A stretch of 64,000 nucleotides of DNA from Acephala macrosclerotiorum. Lineage: Eukaryota > Ascomycota > Leotiomycetes > Helotiales > Mollisiaceae. The notes below the pieces were generated by a model. The model was not told the DNA's origin. It searched no databases and saw only the letters and a list, made by a program, of their open reading frames with translations. The stretch is from positions 1-64,000 of the forward strand of contig MU119469.1 in assembly GCA_014904845.1 (NCBI GenBank). Reading direction: 5' to 3'. A program made the translations under genes and the position numbers. Below, piece by piece: positions 11,512 to 23,127 of the stretch; the first letter of the stretch is position 1; each line of letters begins with the position of its first letter.

Positions 11512-12965
11512 TTAATGTAAGCGGTTGGAAGGCTCTGGAAAAAGAGTTCGCTTGCCATTTCTTGTAGATCCCGGGTCCTCACCGGCCCCTGCCGGCTGAC
11601 CAACTTGTATCGGTCTAGGACCGAGATTGCCTGCATAGAACTTCCAGAAACTTTTCCTAGGGGGAACGGTCTGGTGGGCCCAAAGCGACATAGTTGCAGC
11701 AGGTGAGTTGGCGAGTTCCTCCATGGTAAAGGTGCTCTTCGCTTGACTGCGTTTCCTTTTGTTCTCGAAATCTGGCACCATTTGGGCCGTTCTTGTACTT
11801 TGCTTCGCGTGCTCCTTGTAGGCTTCCATGAGTGTCGGCAATCCTAGATCCTCGCCGTACTTCTTCCTACTGGTAACTTCGCCCACGACCCATTGTCAAT
11901 TTCCCAGGAAAAACAAAGCATTGTCAAGTTTGCTCTTTAAGACGGCCTCGTTCTCTAAAACCTCCATGAAATCCGTTGGTCTAACATGCACAATAAAACA
12001 CCATTCACGATAGTTTTCCGTTCTCCACTTCTCGAAACGACCTCGGCTTCTTATCCAAGTTGACCACAACGAAAGCGGTAGCGACATCATCCTCTTCATT
12101 AGGTGTACTGAATATTTCCGCCATCCTCGATTGTTCATCTGATTCATGACCTCAAATTTCTTCAGCGCCTCGTTGATGTCCTGTAGTGGCAGAGGTCGAT
12201 CGCTAGCTCTGTCCATTTTCGAAGTTTGGAGGACTGGTGAAAATGGGAGAAAATGGTCGGGATATTGGGATATAAGTTCAGTCTCTTCCAGAAACCGGAT
12301 TGCTGGTGCTCCTCTCCATCCACATCAAACACCCACTGCTTGTTGCCGATGCCTGCGCCGTCCGAGAGTGTGGTGTTTGGGGTTCGAGCGTCTGGCATTT
12401 CCTCATCGACTTACTCTTCTTCGTTATTTGATACAGTGGGTTTCTGATGTGAGGATGTCTTGGGTGGGGGTTGAGTCCCTTCCATGGCAACATCTCTAGT
12501 GTTGTCTGGGGACTGCAATGATGGACGGCTTGCAGCTGCTGATGGAGTTTGATGGTTGGTATGATCACCACTATGCTTCGATGTACCACCATCTACTTCC
12601 TCCTTGCTCTGGTCTTCACTTCGCCCAATGATAACCCTGCACCTCGCCAGTCTCAAGTTCGTGATCTCCTTGAGGAGGGAAGTGGCGCCAGGAAACCACT
12701 TGTTGGAGACTCGCGAAGTCAGCAGACGCGCCAAATGCGAAATAGAAATCATATCTGATCGCCTACAGAATTAACACCAGAATTGATACTCGACCCAGAA
12801 CTGTTGTTGACTACAATCCACGAGGGAATATTCGCGGACTCGAAGCAAGTCTTCAAAGACTTCGTCTGCAATGAGAGCTAGTAGCTTGGTGCGCTGTTGC
12901 GAATAGCCTACTGCTGTTTTGATTTGATGCCATACAGAGATGTATTGGTCCATAGAGTAGTCCAT
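11512..12965 (-). pseudogene. broken paralogue of the 13.5-14.9 kb gene
   Basis: This stretch matches the adjacent 13451-14949 locus in order. It starts MDYSMDQY (12965), has EDL..VREYS and QQQFWVEYQFW, then a TAA at 12771-12773. After an intron-like gap come NKWFPGATSLLKEI (the paralogue has NARFPGDVALLEEI), EALKKFEVM, and VRPTDFMEVLEN...LKSKLDNALFFLGN (about 11900). A TGA at 11896-11898 falls exactly where the gapless alignment with the paralogue has Trp (FLRYW), and the frame then continues as VVGEVTSRKKYGEDL. A phase change also lies near 12400. So it carries at least two in-frame stops plus a frame break. The family is unknown to me. Confidence 0.65.
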
Positions 12966-13450
12966 CTTGAATCGGTGCCGAGGTGCTGGGTACTTCTGGC
13001 ATTGCGCACGAGACTCTACGTTGATAGTGTTGTATCAATAAAGAGGAGATTCCGCAGGCGGTCGATGGAAGAGCAAACGAGATTGATTGGGCTCGAAGTT
13101 GTTTTTGCCTGGCCTAGAATTGCTGAGCTGGAAAGGCCTTTGAAAATAAGATGGTCATGAGTCTGCCGGCATGGAAGTCCGTGACGACTTTGACAATGCG
13201 TGACCATAAACGAGGTGATGAAAATATCAAGGATATGGAGAGAAAGACTTATCGTGTTCTCACTCAATCTCGTGCTCATGGCTAGTACGAGTTTAATTGA
13301 CCAACGGCTCCAAGCATGTGAGCAACTGCCATACAAATACAACGTAACTCTACCTATCATACGGAGCAGCTTACCAAACTCGCATTCATGAACAGCAATG
13401 AAGACAGCATTCCCTTAGCCACAATATGACAGCTATTCCAAACATCGAAA

Positions 13451-14883
13451 TCACGCGGACTCTTCCCGCTCGAATCGTACACTCACTTCACCATTCTCCA
13501 CAGCATCATAATCTAACAAGACTCCAGGTATTCGCCTCTCGCTCTCACATATCGACGCCCCAGGTAAGGCAAACCCCGGATTCAATTCCGAAGAGCTATT
13601 AAGCTTTCCACACTTGACGACACGTTCTAGTGGTTCCGGGGACGATATTCGCTTTCGCTTTCCCGTTGAGGATGGGCATGGGAGTGAATCGCGATAGTCG
13701 GTGTTAAGGATCGGCTGGCTAGAGGCTGGTGAGGAATCTCGAGGACTTGATCTTGGTGTTGGATCATTGGACATGATCGTAGTATGAGCCGTATTGACCT
13801 GAGTGTTTCTGAGGAAAACTGGCCTTAGTGCATCGATCCGTTCATCCGCCACAAGATTTGGTCTGTTTTGCTCCTTCTTGACGCTGAATTTGGTCTGAGC
13901 TTGGCGGTATGCTTCCATCTCTGTTCGCTTCTGCTCTTTGTGCAAGACGAAGGCTTTTTGTAGGCTTGTCAGTTGGTTGTATTTATTTTTTCGCAGGTCG
14001 CCGCCAATCATGTTGCTCCAATAGCGGAGGAAGTGAAAAGCATCGTTAAGCTTGCTTCTCAGCTGTTCGGGGTTGGTCAGCGCCTCCATGGGATTTGTAG
14101 GTCTTGGGCGGACAACATATTGCTTGACCCATTCCCCTTCAATTTCGACTCGCTCAAAGCGACATCGAAGTTTGACGCCCAACTCCTTTTCGACCCACTC
14201 GATACCGCTTCGATCGGCCTTGCCGCAGTAAAGGGCGTTGATAATGTCTTGGTTTACCTCAAACCGAACAGAGAACTTGTTCTTTTGGCGATTATCTGCC
14301 GCATCCATGGCCTCGAGCGCTTTCAATGCCCTCTCAAACGTCCTCTGACTGCAATATGGGTCAACCTCAAACTCTTTTCTCTTCCTAGACATCGCCATTC
14401 TGTCAAAATGCTCCTCAATGATAGCCTTTCTTGTCCGAGAATCTTTCTTCCTGCGCGTTGGAACCTTGAACTCGCCTTGCACGGACTCTAAATCGGCTGC
14501 TTCGTCGTCGTTGTCCGAGTCATACGCGCGTGCAGGAAGCCAATTTGCAGCACCGAGGTGTCTGAAATCCTCCGTTGCTTCATTCACAGGGGTGTCTGCC
14601 TTTGTACGCTCTTCATAGGCCTTCTGCAATCTCGATATTCTCAGTTTATGGATTTCTTCCAGTAGCGCGACATCACCAGGGAATCTCGCGTTGTGAACTT
14701 TTGTAGTCAGCAATTGATCGCCACGTTGGGAGCAAAGCTCGTAGACTTACCCATAGTGTTCCAAATCTGGTACTCTAGCCAGAACTGCTCCTGACTTGGG
14801 TCCATTGATGGATACTCGCGTAAGCTCTGAAGGTCTTCCATCGCCTCCTCCATGATAACAGAGAACATGTTTGGGTCGTTCAT
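13451..14883 (-). CDS. hypothetical fungal protein, member of a local tandem pair
   Basis: Two exons, 14883-14751 and 14697-13451, give 459 residues; the 53-nt intron has donor GTAAGT and a GCTGAC branch site also kept in the neighbouring broken copy. The sequence is charged and helical, with EDLQSLREYP and QEQFWLEYQIW near the start, RRKK and KRKR basic patches and a Ser/Pro-rich C-terminal tail. No catalytic motif, signal peptide or membrane segment. The frame is open upstream to a MDYSME start at 14949, which the paralogue also has, but a TAG at 14914-14916 interrupts it at a codon that is Trp in the paralogue. I therefore start at the next ATG; the gene could instead be a second pseudogene. 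Function unknown; nuclear location is possible. Confidence 0.55.
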
Positions 14884-14949
14884 TATTTTTCCTGCTTCTG
14901 ACTTGATCAGGTGCTAAACTGATTTGTATATCTCCATCGAGTAGTCCAT

Positions 14950-16638
14950 GTTGAGTGTCCTTTCCTGCCCTAGATGCCAGGTGAGATTAGTTGCGTACTG
15001 AGGTTAGCGTGTCGAAAGACTGCGAAGCCTTCTGATTAAACGAGTAGGTCTTTTTTCGAAGAGAAGATAGTTCGACTGAGTGCTGCCCTGTCGGGTATGA
15101 GTATGGTTGAAGAAAAGAGAGTGGGCTTCGGAAGAGGAAGAGGTGAGGTGTGAGGGAGGAAGTGCTCGCGACGCGTGGAGCGTGGAGGAACCTTCAGTGA
15201 GAAGATAGATCTAGCTGAGAACAAGAGAAGTCAGGAACGAAAGTGAGCCTTGCAGGAAGGCTCCCGTTTCGAGTTCACTTTCGAATTGAGTGGAATTGCT
15301 CCTAAGGAAGGATGCGAGTCAAGTGTAAATGGTCACTCGCTCGAGCACGTGATCCAAGAAGGTGCTCAGCTAGAAAGCTCCACGAAAGCAGAAAATATGC
15401 TACCGAGGTGGGATGCTCGAAGTACATTGATTTCAGGCTCCTGTACTGTATCCGTGGAGAGGCTTGGAAATCTAAGATGGCAAGCTCAGAAATCGCGAGG
15501 ATCATCTTGAATGATGGAGGTTGTCCGACAGCTGCAACGCAAGCTTGACTCCAGGCCAGGCCAAAGGAGGCATAAAATCTAGAAGGAAGAAAATTTATGT
15601 AGTAAGAGCAAGAGTCAATTCTAAGGATGTAATGGCAAGTGCAGGTAAATTCAGGTGTCGAAGGATTCATCTAATTGCAATACATTCTGTTTCAGCGAAG
15701 CCAGTCTGCAAGGTAAACTACCTCAACACCGCATCATGAGAAGAGGCAAATCTAAACTTGAATAATACAACCCTGCCTGAAGATATCCTCGTCATCATGT
15801 TTGATTTGTCGAGCTGTATATTGAAAGTAAGCTTCATCACGCGGAGCATGCCATGGCATAGACTTGGAAACAGTCGACGAGACCACCATTTCAGAGCTAC
15901 GAAGGCTTGAATTTGACGGGAATAGCTTCACAGTTGAGGGTCTGATTCGGAGGATCTGGGCGGAAGCAGGTTGCTTCACTGATGTTGTTCATGGCGGCGA
16001 TGGCTTGGCGGGAGGTTATATTGTGGCGCGAATGTGCCTGGCGAAAGAATTACTCGCGTCAGGATCAATATAGGGAATTCTATGGATATGAATCTGTACA
16101 ACGATGAGAGTCGAGACCTTTGGCAGATATGTTGATGAAGAGGTTGAGATTTTTGTGGAACATTGCCTCACCTTGCACGGACCGCCTCCCCAGCACCTTC
16201 CTAATTAGTCCTCGCATAAGTTGCCAATGAGACATTACCCCTGTCAGAAGCACTTCAACATCCAACCTCCTCCATCTCTAATATCTACGAGGACATTCTC
16301 ATAGCCTTCATAACATCACTTACTGTCTCCAACATGGACACCATGCTAGACATTGAGTTCCATGACAGGCCATCATCACGAGCCAGCAGCATAGACATGG
16401 AAAGCATTGGTATGGAAGAAGTGGGGGAGGAATTTGTGTACACGTTCCCCACCATGCTTTGGATACTAGAAGCTAACAACTCCAAAGTTCTGTCAGCGTC
16501 AAACCAAAGCCAAAGCAGAAATATCCTGGTTCGTGAACTTCTCCTCCCTGAATCTCTCCTGTCAATTGAGTCGGGAGCTTCCACCAACCTTCAGCGCATC
16601 ACGCGTGACCAAGAGATTGATAATTGAACAACGCTTGA
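14950..16638. other. intergenic, nothing recognised
   Basis: Divergent promoter region between the minus-strand hypothetical gene and the prolidase gene. Overlapping short frames on both strands (for example near 16300-16600) show no family features. A TGA directly precedes the prolidase ATG at 16639. Confidence 0.45.
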
Positions 16639-18278
16639 ATGAGAGAAACAAACAGTCCTAACACATTCACAGCAAAATTACACGCCCAATCAGTAGCCAA
16701 ACACTTAGGAGAAGAAGCAGGCTTGATATATCTTCCCGGCTTCCCCTACATAGAATACGAAGACTCAGACCAACAAGTCTTCTTCCGTCAACGCCGCTAC
16801 TTCTACTACCTGTCTGGTCTGGACCTTCCCGACTGTGCCGTAACATATGACATCAAGGCCGACAGGCTCGTGGCCTTCATTCCCCCTCCTCGCGTTGGCC
16901 GAAGCATAATCTATAACGGCCAAAACCCCAGCCGCGAAGAGATCAATTCCATCTCTGACTTGGACGACGTCCAACTCCTCACAAGTCTTGACGGCTACCT
17001 CGCAAATTTTGCCCACCATGAACCTTCCTCCAAGATCTATCTCCTCCATGGGTACCAAAGACCAACAGACTTCCTCCGCTACATGAAGATGCTCGACGGC
17101 GGCACCAAGAACGTCCATTTCGACAGTTTCAAGTTGCAACCGGCCATGGATGCTGCCCGTGTGATCCATTCTGCCTACGAGATTGCCATGATTCGAAGAG
17201 CGTCCGCTATCACAGCAAAAGCACACGTCAATGTCCTGCGCTCTGTGAAAGAGCTCAAGAACGAGGCGGAGATAGAGGCCATTTTCACCGCTACATGCAT
17301 TGCTCTCCAAGCAAAGAAACAAGCTTACGGGGTCATTGCAGGTGCTGGAGTCAATGCTTCTACGCTGCATTATGAGGCGAACAATAAGTCGTTAAAAGGA
17401 AGGCAACTGGTGGTGTTAGATGCAGGATGTGAGTGGAAATGTTACGCAAGCGATGTGACTCGGACATTTCCCGTTTCAGGGAAACACACAACGGAGTCGA
17501 AGGCGATTTACGATATAGTGGAGAAGATGCAGGAGGAGTGTATTGAGATGTGTTTGCCAGGAGCTGATTACAGGGATATCCAGTTCCATGCCAATGAAGT
17601 TGCGGTGGAGGGGTTGATGAAGCTTGGCCTGCTGAAAGGTGGGACGTTTGAGGAGGTGTTGAAGTCCGGTGTTGTCAGGGCATTCTTTCCCCATGGGCTG
17701 GGCCGTAAGTACTCGGCTTGTCTTTGGTGATATGCAGCTGATGTTGGTAGATTATATGGGACTGGAAGTGCACGACGTAGGAGACGGCGGAAACCTCCTC
17801 ATGCTATCTAACCGCAAGCTTATCGACTGGCGCTCCATCGATGCCTCGATCACAAACGACCCCTCTGCGTACTCTGCCTCGATCCTAGCACCAAACCAAG
17901 TCATCACCGTTGAACCCGGAATGTACGTACCCTACCTCTCCCCTTCCCTCCCTTCCTCCCTCACCTCTTTTCCGTCTCTTCGGCCTTTCCTTTCCAACAT
18001 AGCTAACATCCAAAAGCTATTTCTCCAAATACGCAATCGAAGAAGTAGCCCTCCGCGACCCCAGCATATCAAAATACATCAACAAACCCCTCGTTTGTAA
18101 ATACTATCCAGTCGGAGGAGTCCGGATCGAAGATGATATCCTGATCACCGAAGATGGGTACGAGAATCTGACAACGGCGCCAAAGGGAGATGAGGCGCTG
18201 AAAATTATTAATGAGGCGGACTCGGAAGAGGGGAAGGGGAGCGGGCAGGTGAGGAAGGAGGGGTGGTGGGTTCGGTAG
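16639..18278 (+). CDS. Xaa-Pro dipeptidase/aminopeptidase (prolidase, peptidase family M24)
   Basis: Three exons (16639-17704, 17751-17922, 18017-18278) give 499 residues. The N-terminal creatinase-type domain ([21 protein letters not shown]) is followed by the pita-bread catalytic fold. All five expected metal ligands are seen: Asp in VVLDAG, Asp in ASDVTRTFP, His in FPHGLGH (restored by the first splice), Glu in VEPGIYF (restored by the second splice) and Glu in GVRIEDDIL. Length and motif order match fungal prolidases (PEPP type), which release N-terminal residues ahead of proline, probably in the cytosol with Mn2+. A TGA sits right before the ATG in frame, fixing the start unless there is an upstream exon. 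Confidence 0.95.
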
Positions 18279-18586
18279 TTGAGAGCATGCGGGGTGGAGA
18301 AAAGGTTTGAGGTGTATATTACCGCGGCAATGAAGTTGGAATAAATGATTTGAAGCATGAGCCCTTCTTTGTTTGATATGATCCCGTCTCCTTCCGCTCA
18401 CGGTGCTTGCTGTCAAGCGCTTGCCATCCTCGTCGCCGGAGTCGAGGTTCCAGCCTTTCACCTGTGTTCCATCCGTCTTATGGTGTGTCACCAGGAGGGA
18501 AGTCACGTCGCCTATGGAACCAGAGTTCGGATTCGGGTTTTCAAGATTTTTTTGTCTTTTGTGTTTTCTACATACAACGCATTAAA

Positions 18587-18950
18587 GAGACAGGCAGAGA
18601 AGAGAAGCCCATCTGAAAACCCTTCGAAATATTTGTAGCGGAGACAAGCATATGTGAGTGAGAACCCAGCCAGTGTTGTGTAGAAACCCTGCTAAACCCT
18701 TCTAATCTGTGTAGCGAAAACAGGAATATGTGAGTGAAAACCCAGCATGCTGAACCTTAGTAGTCTGTGCAACGGAAACAGGCATATGCGAAACGCAATC
18801 CTCCATTTTAATCCTCCGACGGAAACAGGCATGTGTAAAGAAGAAAAGCCCATATTGTAACCCTTTGAAATATGTGAGAGAAACAGGCAGGTGAAAAGAA
18901 AAAGCCTGTAATGCGAAAAGCCTGTTGCGACCCCCGAAAAATATCTGCAA
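18587..18950. repeat. degenerate minisatellite with AAACAGGCATATG core
   Basis: Six diverged copies of a unit with a GGAAACAGGCATATGTG-like core begin near 18587, 18641, 18715, 18774, 18821 and 18878, so spacing is 47-74 bases. Several units also share GTGAGTGAAAACCCAGC and CCTTTGAAATATGTG sub-blocks. The array lies between the 3' ends of the convergent prolidase and acetyltransferase genes. Confidence 0.6.
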
Positions 18951-19164
18951 AGGGTATCATTGGACGCCTGTAATCATGTAATCAATCCGTAAATTCGTAA
19001 AGCATCATCGCGTTCGAATGGTGAATGTAATAGCAGCATCCACCCTCTGCCGTATGTACCCGTGGTCCAAATATCAAACTTGGTGACTGATCCTTGAGGA
19101 ACTTCCGATGTCGAGAGAAAGTGTAATGAACCAGGAAATATGTGTAGATGTGATGACGATGACC

Positions 19165-20824
19165 TTACTGGAAGGGGCCGAATTCGCCAGCAGAAGTAGC
19201 CTCGCGTTGGAGGAAGACGAGATCCAGGAATCGTGCCGGACCTGGATTGGCCTTGCTGCGAGAAGCTGATGGGAGTCGTGCGGTTTCTCTGAAGAAGAAT
19301 TTTTGGAATAGGAAGTCCTTGACGCCTTGACCAACAGGATCCATTCCCTTGAACATGGCAATCTTGAAGAAGAGTTGATGCCACAGACCGCAACCCTCGG
19401 ACTCGTCGTACTTGTTTTGACCTGGGTTGGCCCAAACCGCACCTTCCATGTAGGCGTGGGATCTAGAGATCATGTGGAGGAGACGATCCATAAGGTTGTA
19501 GCCAACGAGCTTGCGGCGGAATTCTGAAGCGACATGGAGATGGCAGTTGCCAGCGCCCCGGGAGCGGTTTTGACCGATAGCACCAGTCATCCCGTACTCG
19601 AAGGCCTCAACGCGTGCGAAGCCGATAACTTGCTCTGGGTTATGCATGCTGTGGACCTTGGGGCATGAGCCATGGATAGCGACAATGAAGGGGAATTTGT
19701 CCTTGGCGTCCTTGATCAGCCACTGAACTCCTTCAACAGTGACTGGGAGATGATCTTCGAGGTGGTGGGAAGTGGCAACGTTTGCATTGTAGACAGCGGC
19801 AATGCCTGTAGCGTCCTTATCCTCAGCTGGGCGGAGGTACATGCTGACCTTTGGGGCGAATGGAGCTGGCGCAGGGACCATATTCTCGATCTCCTCATAA
19901 CGGGCCTTCTTGGTAGCCTGCAAAGCCTTCTGGGCGGACTTGATAGACTTGGCCTGATGCTGTGCATTGATGGCGGCGATATCCGAGGTGGCTGGCTTTG
20001 TGGGAACATCGCCATCTAATGGATTGGGATCTGGTACAAATTGGTGAGAGGCCTAATGATGACGCGCAGGTGAACTTACGTGGTGCGAGGCTCGGGTGAG
20101 ACAAAGGAGCAATCAGAGTGTCGTTATCAACGGGAGACTTGCCGTGGATAAAATCCTCCTTGCTTGTATCGACCACAACAGTTTTGCCAGAGGGTGTTGT
20201 TTGAACCCACTCTCTGATGTAGTTTGGGACAAACGCTCCGGTGAAGTTGGCACGATCGTTCTCCCAATCGGCAGGAACAGGAGCCCAGTGCTTTCCATCC
20301 CAGTCAACAAGCTGGTTGGTCGCGTCTTCACCCTCAGTTCTGCGGACGATTTGAGTAGGTTGACTCTCAAGTCCTGCCTCGCTGACACAATCATCGAACT
20401 CAAGATCGACTTGATCGAGACCGTTAGGAGTGATGAGGTTGTCATCGAATGATGGGACAGCGAATTGAGGCCATGGACCAGTTTTACCAGGTACGACAAT
20501 CTTTCGTTGAACTTGATGAGGCTTGCTCTTTGGGAGCGCATCGTGAGGAGGGGTGGGACGTTGTTGAGGCATAACGAATTCGGGGGCCGTAGCAGAGAGG
20601 CCGGAAGAGTTGGATGATTTGCTGGACGTGCCCGTAAATGGATTTGTAGTAGGTGACAGCTTGGAGATTGTGTGGGCAGGAGCGACGAACGCCTTGGCGG
20701 TTGGAGAGAGGTTGGAAGCGGGGCTTGCGGTTGGCTCTGGGGTGGGCTTCCGGGCAGCAGCACGCCTGTAGTAGGCAGCGAAGAAATCCGACTCAGAGAT
20801 GTTCTGAGAGCGTGGGCTGGCCAT
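19165..20824 (-). CDS. GNAT-like N-acetyltransferase domain protein
   Basis: Two exons (20824-20080, 20030-19165) total 1611 nt, 536 residues; the 49-nt intron has donor GTAAGT and acceptor CCAG. Residues 1-110 are Ser/Pro/Thr-rich and start with a conserved-looking RSQNISESDFFAAYYRRAA helix. The C-terminal half (about 300-480) has a GNAT-like pattern: YLRPAEDKDATGIAAVYN, PFIVAIHG, VIGFARVEAF, then CHLHVASEFRRKLVGYNLMD where the acetyl-CoA loop would lie. It lacks a clean Q/RxxGxG/A loop, so activity is uncertain. An alternative last exon beyond 19165 was considered but phases did not join. Upstream DNA holds decayed copies of its N-terminal module. Confidence 0.75.
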
Positions 20825-21060
20825 TGTTCCAGCAATTTTATGAGATTGTAATTTGGATTTAATTGATTTGTAAGAAGGTATGTGATTTGATGTGATGGGG
20901 TGTACGCTTGCAGGAAGATCAAGAAGATGGCGAGAGTTTGTACTTTTGTAGTGGGAAGAGAATTTCTTAGTTCGGAAGCCCTCGCTTAGCTTAGTACTTT
21001 ACTGTATTCTGCGGCTCAAATCGGCTCTGAGATTCACTTTTGAGAAGACAATAGCTAGCC

Positions 21061-22060
21061 CGCCATGCCTTGCACCATTGTCCCAGACAACCATGGGACA
21101 ATCATAACAGCGATCCTCTAGGAATTGTGGTAGCCCTGTTTCAGCTATTGAGGTCTATGCCATATTCTCTAAGTCAATTCGATGCATGCCCTTTTTATTT
21201 TTTATTTTTTTTGAAGGTATTGAAAGTGAGGGGCTATACTTAGCCATATTCGGAAGCTTTTGGACTCACATCCAGAATGTCCCACACTATATTAAGACAA
21301 TAGTAATCGTAATCCCTAAGACATGTGGTTTCACTATTTTAGTTATTAAGATCTAGGCCAAAAATTTCTCCAAGTCAACTCAAGGAAATTCATTGCTAGT
21401 AAGGTATTAGCTATTTCCTATGTTTTTTATATTCTTGTCCCAGATAATCCCGGAATATTTATAATAGAAATTTTCAAGAAATTGTGGATTTGTTATTTCA
21501 ATAATCGAGATCTCTATTAGCATTTTCTCCGAGTCAACTCAATGCGATTCTAGGAGGGTATTAAAAGTAAGGGATTATTTAATTGCTACTTAGAAACTTT
21601 TCTCCTCTAGATCTAGACTGTCCCAACTCTAGATAAGACCTTTATTAACATTTACACACAATAATCGTAGTGGAAAGGAATGGGACAATGGACACCTTGA
21701 GAACTTTGAATGTTGCAGTATTATCACGTGATACTAGATCTGCCAATATTCTAGAGCTTTTGAACGCATCCGGAATGTCCTCGGTAACCTTAAGACATTT
21801 GTGATAACATTCGACATGGGAATTGAGCTATGCTCCTTTGGACAATCGTGGAATGTGATCGAGCCCTTGAGAAAATCTGAGGTTAAATGCTAGTACGAAG
21901 AATTTGAAAAAGACGGGAGAGGCTTAATCTCTTGTCCTTGAAGGCCTTTTATAATTGGAACTTCTGAATGTTCTAGCTGTAAACAAGATGATAATATGGT
22001 CTCCTCATATAATCATCGTAGTAAACTGGGGTGAAACAACAAAAACCTTAAGGCAGAATT
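21061..22060. repeat. degenerate tandem repeat, about 160-200 bp period
   Basis: Related blocks recur in the same order: a TGTCCCAGA/ATAATCC segment (near 21081, 21455), a AATTGTGG...TATT block ending in a GATCTAT-like element (near 21124, 21323, 21482), a AGTCAACTCAA element (near 21171, 21380, 21531), a GGTATTAAAAGTAAGGG element (near 21217 and 21557) and a CC(A/G)GAATGTCC element (21272 and 21771). At least three units are clear and one or two more diverged ones follow. The DNA is AT-rich and non-coding. No terminal inverted repeats or transposase were seen. Confidence 0.5.
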
Positions 22061-22289
22061 GCAACTTGCCATATGGTGACGAAGCCCTTGCTCTTGCTTT
22101 CCCTATTGTTTGAGTAAGCGCTCCCGTGATAAAGCACTCGAACTCGACGCCGCGACCTCTGATAAAGGATCTGCTCACGAGCCTGCTCTTCTCGGTCCCT
22201 CGGAGACATTGCATTCACTCTCGGTGTACGTTCAAGATCTTTTATTGGTCTGAAGTGGTGAGGGGCCGGCGCAGGGCCTGAGCTCCGAT

Positions 22290-22368
22290 TTTTGGCTGAC
22301 AAGTAGCAGCACGCTTGTAGTACCTTGCAAAGAAATCCGACTCAGATACGTTCTGGGACCGTGGCCAT
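22290..22368 (-). repeat. decayed copy A of the acetyltransferase N-terminal module
   Basis: From 22368 (minus strand) the DNA aligns with the first ~27 codons of the GNAT-like gene at 20824: an ATGGCCA start, a short deletion that shifts phase, then RSQNVSESDFFARYYKRAA encoded in the next frame. The remainder of the gene is missing. Confidence 0.6.
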
Positions 22369-22464
22369 CTTATCGAAAGGCCGAAGAAGAAAAAGGCGTT
22401 GAAGAAATTCTGAGGTCGAGCACGAAGGCGGAACGAGGGGTTTGGTAAAGCGTAAGAGCATGGC

Positions 22465-22563
22465 TTGGGCATGGCTTGTATGCAGCAGCACGCTTGCAGT
22501 AGATAGCGAAGAAACCCGAGTCAGACTTGTTCTGAGCACGGGAATTGATTGATCCAGCCGTCT
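22465..22563 (-). repeat. decayed copy B of the acetyltransferase N-terminal module
   Basis: Encodes SRAQNKSDSGFFAIYCKRAAA on the minus strand, aligning with SQNISESDFFAAYYRRAAA of the GNAT-like gene. The start codon has changed to ACG. Its upstream flank shares an ACCGAGGAAGAGG block with copy C, so the duplicated unit was longer than the coding module. Confidence 0.5.
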
Positions 22564-23029
22564 TATACAGGAACAAGAAGAGGAGGACCGAGGAAGAGGT
22601 GCTGGGATTTGATAGGTAGTGGGAGAAATTTCTCGGATACTCACTTCGCTTGGTAATGTGCTGTTTTCTGGAGTTGACTGCTTCGAGGTTTACTTCAATT
22701 CTCGCGTAGACAATAGCTCCGACACACAACGCCGTCGTAATCAAGTTTCCGAAAATACGTATCAGAGTCAAATATCCTGGAAAATTGTGGAACAATGGGT
22801 AGTATTTGGAAATGAGTAAATTTGACCTTGAAATGCACAATAGTTGCTTCCGCTCCTCTCGAACCGTCGAGGCTATTTGGGAGCTATAGAGACTAGAGCC
22901 CCGAGTGCCAGACCGTAAAGCTTCCTCTTCGAAAAATTCAGACCCTGGAAGTCAGACCTATAAAGGCAGGGCACAAGAAAGGGTTGAACGATCGGATGTC
23001 TAGCTTGAGAGGCAAGCGCAAAGCTCTGG

Positions 23030-23127
23030 CTTCGGGTTGGCTTGCGAGTATCAAACACACGCTTGTGACGAGCAGGAAAATTCGTCTCAAATATATTCTG
23101 GAATCGTAGTCCAATTGTTCCAGCCAT
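23030..23127 (-). repeat. decayed copy C of the acetyltransferase N-terminal module
   Basis: Starts with an intact ATGGC at 23127 and reads RFQNIFETNFPARHKRVFD on the minus strand, the most diverged of the three copies but with the same spacing of QNI, ET/ES, F and KR residues. Downstream it continues without similarity to the acetyltransferase. Confidence 0.45.

Noticed and set aside
16765..17370. 201-codon minus-strand frame inside the prolidase exon
   Set aside because: The plus frame has all M24 metal ligands; the minus frame has no recognisable features.
18587..18950. CRISPR array
   Set aside because: Unit length and sequence are variable and there are no conserved repeats with unique spacers; the organism is a eukaryote.
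18974..19150. Possible extra last exon of the acetyltransferase gene (VTKFDIWTTG... frame)
   Set aside because: A donor GTAAGG exists at 19168, but no acceptor joins the phases correctly; the TAA after GPFQ is accepted as the stop.
20113..20922. 269-codon minus-strand frame overlapping the acetyltransferase in another phase
   Set aside because: It is Ser/Leu/Pro-rich out-of-phase reading of the same exon; the chosen frame keeps the ESDFF module repeated upstream and the GNAT-like half.
21061..22060. Transposon or LTR element
   Set aside because: No terminal inverted or direct long repeats, target duplications or transposase/polymerase motifs were seen; only ordered degenerate tandem blocks.
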